Assembly (NCBI GenBank): GCA_907163375.1
Contig: CAJQUW010008977.1
Span: 1-64,000, forward strand
Origin: Prostheceraeus crozeri
Lineage: Eukaryota; Platyhelminthes; Polycladida; Euryleptidae
DNA: 64,000 nucleotides
Direction: 5' to 3'
Shown: positions 58,331 through 64,000 of the stretch, piece by piece
Position numbering within the stretch: position 1 is the stretch's first letter
Layout: each line of letters starts with the position of its first letter
Notes under the pieces: generated by a model
The model's input: the letters and a program-made list of their open reading frames with translations, nothing else
Told to the model about the DNA's origin: nothing
Databases searched by the model: none
Made by a program: the position numbers and the translations under genes

Positions 58331-59998
58331 CAGGTTTTCCAGTTCGACAATGCGACTATCAGATTAAAGAATATGTTTTGAGATGCAACAACGGTATTTC
58401 TGTTAATCAGCAGCGTTTTCAATTGAATGATATTGTTTTTAATCGGTAGTGATAATAAGTGAGTTTATTAATGGATTTATAAGTTTAATGAGCGGCAACC
58501 TGAAATCATGAACGGCTTTTCATATTCAATTATATTTTATTTAACAGTTAAGTCAATACAAAAAGTTTTGATAATTATTTTAATTCATAAAGGTAATACA
58601 GTAAGTCATTAAAAACTTTTTTTACCAAAAGGTAAGTCAATACGAAAAAGTTTTGATAATCTTGAAATTTTTTATTCCGTTGTGAAACAAAACAAGTACC
58701 GTAATATTCATTGATGGTTTTGTAAGACATCCTCGCGATTAATTAGTCTAGGCATCAATCTGCCCATACGTCTGGAAGACCTTTCCATCTTATTTGCAGT
58801 GATGGCACTCATGTTTTGAGAGGCGAGTTGCAGTAAAGTCAAATTCCGCTGTTGTCCAGTGTAGTTGTGTAACTGCTCACGAATCTCAGTTACTTCTCTC
58901 TTGAAAGCCGCTTTCCACATGGAAAACGCGTTCTCTGCGATATTGAGAAATGGAGAGTAGGGCGGTAAGTACCTAATAGAGTGTCCCTCTCGCAAACTGA
59001 CTTCACGGGCTCTATTGTGGCACGGAGCATTATCCATGACGAATACACGAGGTCCAGCCCCAGCCGCAACGGACGCTTCTTCCAGCCAGGAGTTAAATCT
59101 CTCACAGGAGGTTCCGCCTTCGTAGAATTCATGATGGACGACACCTTCATTAGAGACCGCCAAGATGAGAGTAAAATTCCGCCCGCGCTGTCCATGAACA
59201 ATCCTGACAGCTCGCTCTCCCCGTCTGGCACGACCTCGTGTGCGACTGATCCATAAATTAAAGCCGGATTCGTCCACAAAAATAAATGTTGGCGGATGGT
59301 TTGCGTTGATCGTGTGCAGATACCAGTTCGCATACTCGGCCTTTCCACTTTGACGTCATGGCTATTGCGGTTGACTTGAAAAGTCTCCATTTTCTTTAAG
59401 ATGATAAGACGATTTCTCAGACGATGTGCTGATAGTTTGAATTGAGACAGATGGCTTGTCCGGCATCCGCGCTTGTAGATCAGCTTTGATTTGGGCTAAC
59501 GTGAATTCCGGTTGGGATTCAACAATCTCTACCACAGTATTTGCCATATCTTCGTCCATCTTTTGGTGTCGTCTTCCTCCTCTGGGACGCTCAATGACTC
59601 CTTCAAGTATATAACGATGTACTATTGAATACGCAGTACCCCGTTTTACACCGAGAACTCGAGCGGTTTCAATATAATCATCTCCGGCTTCGTGAGCCAT
59701 AATGATTCTGCGTTTAACATCAGAAGGTATTCGCTGGCGCTCCATATTGATAAGTTAATTTAGCAGATGTGAAGACATCTATATAGGGCTTTGGATCAAA
59801 CCGAATGGATATCATTTATTCTTCACAGGAAATACCGCTTACTAATCTGATAGAGACACAATTGAACTATTTTGCTGCAGTTTATTTATTGTTGTCGCTC
59901 TCAATTATGAAATGACGTAATATTTTATCTTTTAACGTTTTAGAAATTAAAGTGCCGCTCTTGATTCGGTAGTTGCCGCTGTCGTGTAGGAAAACCTG
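58331..59998 (-). mobile_element. Tc1/mariner-superfamily transposon
   Basis: CAGGTTTTCC at 58331-58340 and GGAAAACCTG at 59989-59998 are exact inverse ends, each bordered by TA, the target duplication of this superfamily. Similarity continues weakly inward (CGACAATGCG against CGACAGCGGC). The 1668-bp length and one minus-strand transposase fit an autonomous-size copy. A GTAAGTCAATACGAAAAAGT-type motif is repeated at 58552 and 58634 in the 3' region. Confidence 0.9.
58708..59745 (-). pseudogene. Tc1/mariner (IS630-type) transposase, frameshifted
   Basis: A cut-and-paste transposase of about 345 residues. The N-terminal helix-turn-helix (RRIIMAHEAGDDYIETARVL) and a PRGGRRHQK hinge lie at 59560-59745. 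The catalytic part has the three acidic residues: D in FVDESGFNLW, D in FVMDNAPCHNRA, and E in PPYSPFLNIAENAFSMWK, with 32 residues between the last two. Family-like protein continues in a second frame between about 59430 and 59340 (HRLRNRLIILKKMETF), so two compensating frameshifts, at about 59430 and 59340, break the gene. The rest is open, which suggests fairly recent death. Confidence 0.88.
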
Positions 59999-60082
59999 TA
60001 CTGAAAAATGGAACACTTGTTGAATAGATATTGAACCGATTCATTGCAGATCACAATTAGCGCTGATCTGAACAGCTGATAT
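59999..60082. other. Spacer
   Basis: Between the Tc1/mariner end and MITE copy I. Confidence 0.4.
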
Positions 60083-60588
60083 CACAGAATTAGACAGGTC
60101 GTCTCTTCTTCCGTTTGACTAGAAGGGAAACATTGGAACATGTAACGTTAATGAAATGACACAATCTGCTGACTAAATACCATAGCAGTCGAACAATGAG
60201 CAGCCAGTTCAACACTAAACTCACCAAATTGTGTGAAATTTCTGTGACTGTTATCAACCGGATCACACAGCAAAGAGACACAGTCGATGACAAGTTCCAC
60301 ATAGAAGTTTGTGAACGCTTCTTCGAGCGCCTGCTAACTTTTCTAATAATGATCGGAGGACCAACATTATCGAGAAAACTTTTGCGCAAGGATCTGAAGG
60401 AGTCGTGGCAGTCGGAGCATTTTGAAGGAATTCAGAGCAATCCGCAAGCGACGCACGACTATTTTTCCTATCTCTGTAAGGTATTAAAAATCTCTTTTTG
60501 CCCACTTATTAAGTTCCTGCATGTGCCATCTGTTTGAATCAGTTTGCACTTCTAGCAAAGTGATGCGATTAAACCATCTAATTCTGAG
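60083..60588 (+). mobile_element. hAT-type MITE, copy I
   Basis: A 506-bp full copy with ends CACAGAATTAGA and CTAATTCTGAG. It has a perfect 8-bp duplication, GCTGATAT, on both sides. Confidence 0.94.
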
Positions 60589-61369
60589 GCTGATATGGCC
60601 TGCTAGAAACTAAAAAATAACCAAGAATGACCGAAATGCATATGGCCGCGAGTACGTCGATCTACACAAATTGAATGTTTTTATGCTTGAGGTTTGCAAG
60701 ACGACTAGAGGTACAACGTAAGAATTGTCGTTTACTGATGCAAGGTCACAATCTACATATTAAAAATAATAAGATGCTCGTGCGCGAATTTACGAAGAAA
60801 ATGTCAGTAGCTCCCTCACTATGTAGGATGTCGGATGTCTGTGGACGGTCTGTTAATGAAGACAATAGATAGCTGACATTTCGAGTACTTGTTCGTCTAT
60901 TCACATGATGCAAAGTTGTCTGTTCTTCTGTCTTTCAACGCGAGTGTTATGGACACAATCAAAGAGAAACGTCTCAGTCTTAATGAACTTGTCTTTTGTT
61001 TTGAGGAATTTTAGTGATGCGATAGCAAACTAATATATCCCATTCGATGCAACTCATTTGTTTGCATGCCTTCTTGGCGCCGAAATGAATGACGGGAAGT
61101 TCTAAGACAAACAGCTGTATTACTGTGGCAATTTCAACAAGAAATGAAAGCTACTTTATTTTGCGCAAACAGTTGAGCGAATTCTAATTATTCATTGGCC
61201 AGAGTACAACACGGAGAGGAAAGAAATTATTAATCAAATATTCCGCCTCCTTTCATGAGCCGCTATAGCATGCCTCTAAAAGAACAATGTAAGCCAAGAT
61301 ATTGTGAGAGTGTTGCCAACATCCGCATATTTCTTCACTTTCATTGCTCAAAAGTACAGAAACAATGAA
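60589..61369. other. Non-coding
   Basis: No feature recognised. Confidence 0.4.
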
Positions 61370-62937
61370 CAGACAGCCTCCCATCGTTCTCACAAGTGCA
61401 ATGGACAAACAGCATCCCATCGTGCTCGAAAATGCAATGAACAAACAGCCTCCCATCGTGCTCGAAAATGCAATGGACAAACATCATCTCATCGTGCTCA
61501 AAATTCAATGAACAAACAACTTCCCATCGTGCACAAAATTCAATGACCAGCCTCACATAGTGCACAAAATGCAATGGATAAACAGCTTCCAATCGTGCTC
61601 AAAAATGTAATGGACAAAAAGCCTCTCATCGTGCTGGAAAATGCATTGGACAAACAGCATCCCATCGTGCTCGAAAATGCAACTGACAAGCAGCCTCCCA
61701 ACGTGCTCAAAATGCAATGAACGAGCAGCCTCCTATCGTGCTTGAAAATGCAATGAACGAGCAGCCTCCTATCGTGCTTGAAAATGCAATGAACAAACAG
61801 CCTCCCATCGTGCTCGAAAATGCAACTGACAAGCAGCCTCCCAACGTGCTCAAAATGCAATGAACGAGCAGCCTCCTATCGTGCTTGAAAATGCAATGAA
61901 CAAACAGCCTCCCATCGTGCTCGAAAATGCAATGGACAAACAGCCTCCTATTGTGCTCGAAATGCAATGAACAAACAGCCTCCCATCGTGTTCAAAAATG
62001 CAATGAACAAACAGCCTCCTATCGTGCTCAAAAATGTAATGAACAAACAACCTCCTATCGTGCTCGAAATGCAATGAACAAACAGCCCCCCATCGTTCTC
62101 ACAAGTGCAATGAACAAACATCATCCCATCGTGCTCGAAAATGCAATGGACAAACAGCTTCCCATCGTGCTCGAAAATGCAATGGACAAACATCATCTCA
62201 TCGTGCTCAAAATTCAATGAACAAACAGCTTCCAATCGTGGACAAAATTCAATGAACAAACAGCTTCCAATCGTGCTCAAAAATGTAATGAACAAACAAC
62301 CTCCTATCGTGCTCGAAATGCAATGAACAAACAGCCTCTCATCGTGCTCAAAATGCAATGAACAAACATCATCTCATCGTGCTCAAAATTCAATGAACAA
62401 ACAGCCTCCCATCGTGCTTGCTCAAAATTCAATGAACAAACAGCTTCCAATCGTGCTCAAAAATGCATTGGACAAGCAGCCTCCCATCGTGCTGGAAAAT
62501 GCAATGGACAAGCATCCTCCCAACGTGCTGGAAAATGCAATGAACGAGCAGCCTCCCATCGTGCTCGAAAATGCAATGAACAAACAGCCTCCCATCGTGC
62601 TCGAAAATGCAATGAACAAACAGCCTCCCATCGTGCTCGAAAATGCAATGAACAAACAGCCTCCCATCGTGCTCGAAAATGCAATGAACAAACAACCTCC
62701 TATCGTGCTCGAAATGCAATGGAGAAAAGCCTCCCACCGTGCTCGAAAATGCAATGAACAAGCAGCTTCCCAACGTGCTCGAAAATGCAATGAACAAACA
62801 GCCTCCCATCGTGCTCGAAAATGCAATGAAAAAACATCATCCCATCGTGCTCGAAAATGCAATGAAAAAACATCATCCCATCGTGCTCGAAAATGCAATG
62901 AAAAAACATCATCCCATCGTGCTCGAAAATGCATTGG
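61370..62937. repeat. 36-bp minisatellite, about 43 copies
   Basis: The unit is CAATGAACAAACAGCCTCCC plus ATCGTGCTCGAAAATG. As 36 is a multiple of three, frames persist until a 35-bp unit shifts them; the longest plus frame (62393-62953, 186 codons) repeats ENAMNKQPPIVL. Common variants are GGACAAACATCATC and AACGAGCAGCC. Blocks of several units are duplicated, for example 61430-61530 and 62140-62240. I do not see evidence that it is translated. Confidence 0.96.
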
Positions 62938-64000
62938 ACATCCTCTCATCTAAAAAAAACCTCGCTTTTATTCTCTCCGGTCAAGAGCCTCGCCATGCTT
63001 TCTAACATGTTAATGTAGGGACTTTTGTTATCCAACTATCATCTATTCATGGTCACTTCCACGTTTGAAATCCTCAAAGAAAGATTAATGATAACCTTCG
63101 GGTGATGTTAATTCATATAAAGGTGAAATTTTGGGTTCGATCAGATTAAGATCAGCTCGGTTGCATGCTTCGTAGATGACACTCATCGGAGATATGTTCC
63201 ATCAATCCCAAAGTCCCAGAATGCTGCGTAACGAGAGCCCCATCTATGCAATGTCTTCTGCCAAGGACTCGCACGGCACCGCAAGTGATGTAGTAGCAAC
63301 CATTGACCACGAGGGAGCTTCGCACAAGGATCTGCGATCACGGCTATGTCTGAAGGTCGACAGCGGTCCACAGTTGACGGTAGGCTGTTAAGATCTGGAA
63401 AGAAAGTTCGGGAAATGGTGGCCGCAGTGGGGTAGCGAGATATAGTAGGCGCAGAGAGTTGGGGTATACGCAATGTTGTGGATAAAAGTTCGCAACTTTT
63501 TCGGCCGAATTCAGTACGCGCACTGTCAATGCTCCTCTTCCAAGGTCAGGAGGTTTTCGCGGCTTTCGTTGCTTTGATTGCATCAAAGTTTTCCATCATC
63601 TTCTCAGAGATTTTTATCATATTTTCTTTTCTTTTATGATGTGAAAAACGATGAGAGTCAGCATTTTACGAAGTCAAATATTAAGGAAAGATTCTTTAAT
63701 CAGATCATTTCTGCTACAACAATTCCCATGTAATTTGAAACAAAGTAATTGCATTATTATTTGGTCATCCTCCCTAACATTCACAGCGAGAAAAACGTTA
63801 CAACGGTTTCCTTTTGCAGATTTGCTCAGGCTGCTATCACATTAGTTTGTAACATTAGTCCAGTGATCGCAGTGATAACGTATTCATGAAGTATTCTCCA
63901 CGCTGGGAAAGAAGCATTGAATAAAAGTACAGGGACATCACAAAGATCGACGCACTCAGGTTTTGTACTCGTTCTAGCAGCTAGCGGTAGTGACGTCATC
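62938..64000. other. Non-coding
   Basis: No gene recognised. Frames on both strands at 63176-63586 overlap and lack motifs. An acceptor-like TTTCCTTTTGCAG ends at about 63821, with only a short open stretch after it. Confidence 0.35.

Noticed and set aside
58890-59390. A separate 166-codon gene on the minus strand
   Set aside because: Its first part is the frameshifted middle of the Tc1/mariner transposase and the rest is an out-of-frame shadow of the catalytic domain.
62393-62953. A 186-codon repeat-protein gene
   Set aside because: It lies wholly in the 36-bp minisatellite; frame breaks between units and overlapping frames on the other strand argue against coding.

Overview
The window looks like nuclear DNA of an invertebrate animal. 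It has one complete eukaryotic membrane-transporter gene with a splice acceptor in its 5' leader, a few candidate host exons, and many dead transposons of animal type: BEL/Pao, Penelope-like, CR1-like and RTE-like LINEs, Tc1/mariner, FLYWCH-MULE, hAT-type MITEs and foldback elements. The DNA is AT-rich, with frequent ACATGTA-type palindromes and several kilobase-scale minisatellites. I cannot fix the species; a marine invertebrate is a reasonable guess. No prokaryotic gene organisation is present. All similarity statements come from reading motifs, not from searches.

Layout. 1-872 is an extremely G/T-skewed low-complexity stretch. 1771-3615 (minus) is an SLC5-family sodium/solute symporter in one coding exon; its 5' intron holds a 28-bp minisatellite (3681-4832). 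4.8-24 kb is mostly non-coding and peppered with MITEs, hairpins, a Penelope-like fragment, two hAT-type MITEs and a 24-bp minisatellite. 24.7-31.2 kb is a fossil BEL/Pao element with both LTRs, invaded by a foldback element, an hAT-type MITE and an RTE-like LINE. 32.4-34.5 kb has two candidate host terminal exons. 35.0-36.3 kb is a MULE remnant with a FLYWCH finger. 37.7-38.8 kb is an hAT-type MITE with a second copy of the same family nested in it. 39.4-41.2 kb has a Penelope-like fragment between inverted arms, then a LINE. 43.6-46.1 kb has a possible small two-exon gene followed by a 32-bp minisatellite that seems to share a motif with its second exon. 46-53 kb is sparse, with two more MITE copies. 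53.5-60.6 kb has a Penelope-like fragment, a second foldback element whose left end grew into a 79-bp array, a LINE fragment, a Tc1/mariner element and another MITE. 61.4-62.9 kb is a 36-bp minisatellite.

The window has no operon-like or pathway logic; its story is the order of insertions. The best-supported results are the hAT-type MITE family (eight end-to-end copies plus a fragment; six have 8-bp target duplications, three of them perfect), the matched pair of foldback elements, and the SLC5 gene with its intronic minisatellite. I found no convincing undescribed multi-gene system.
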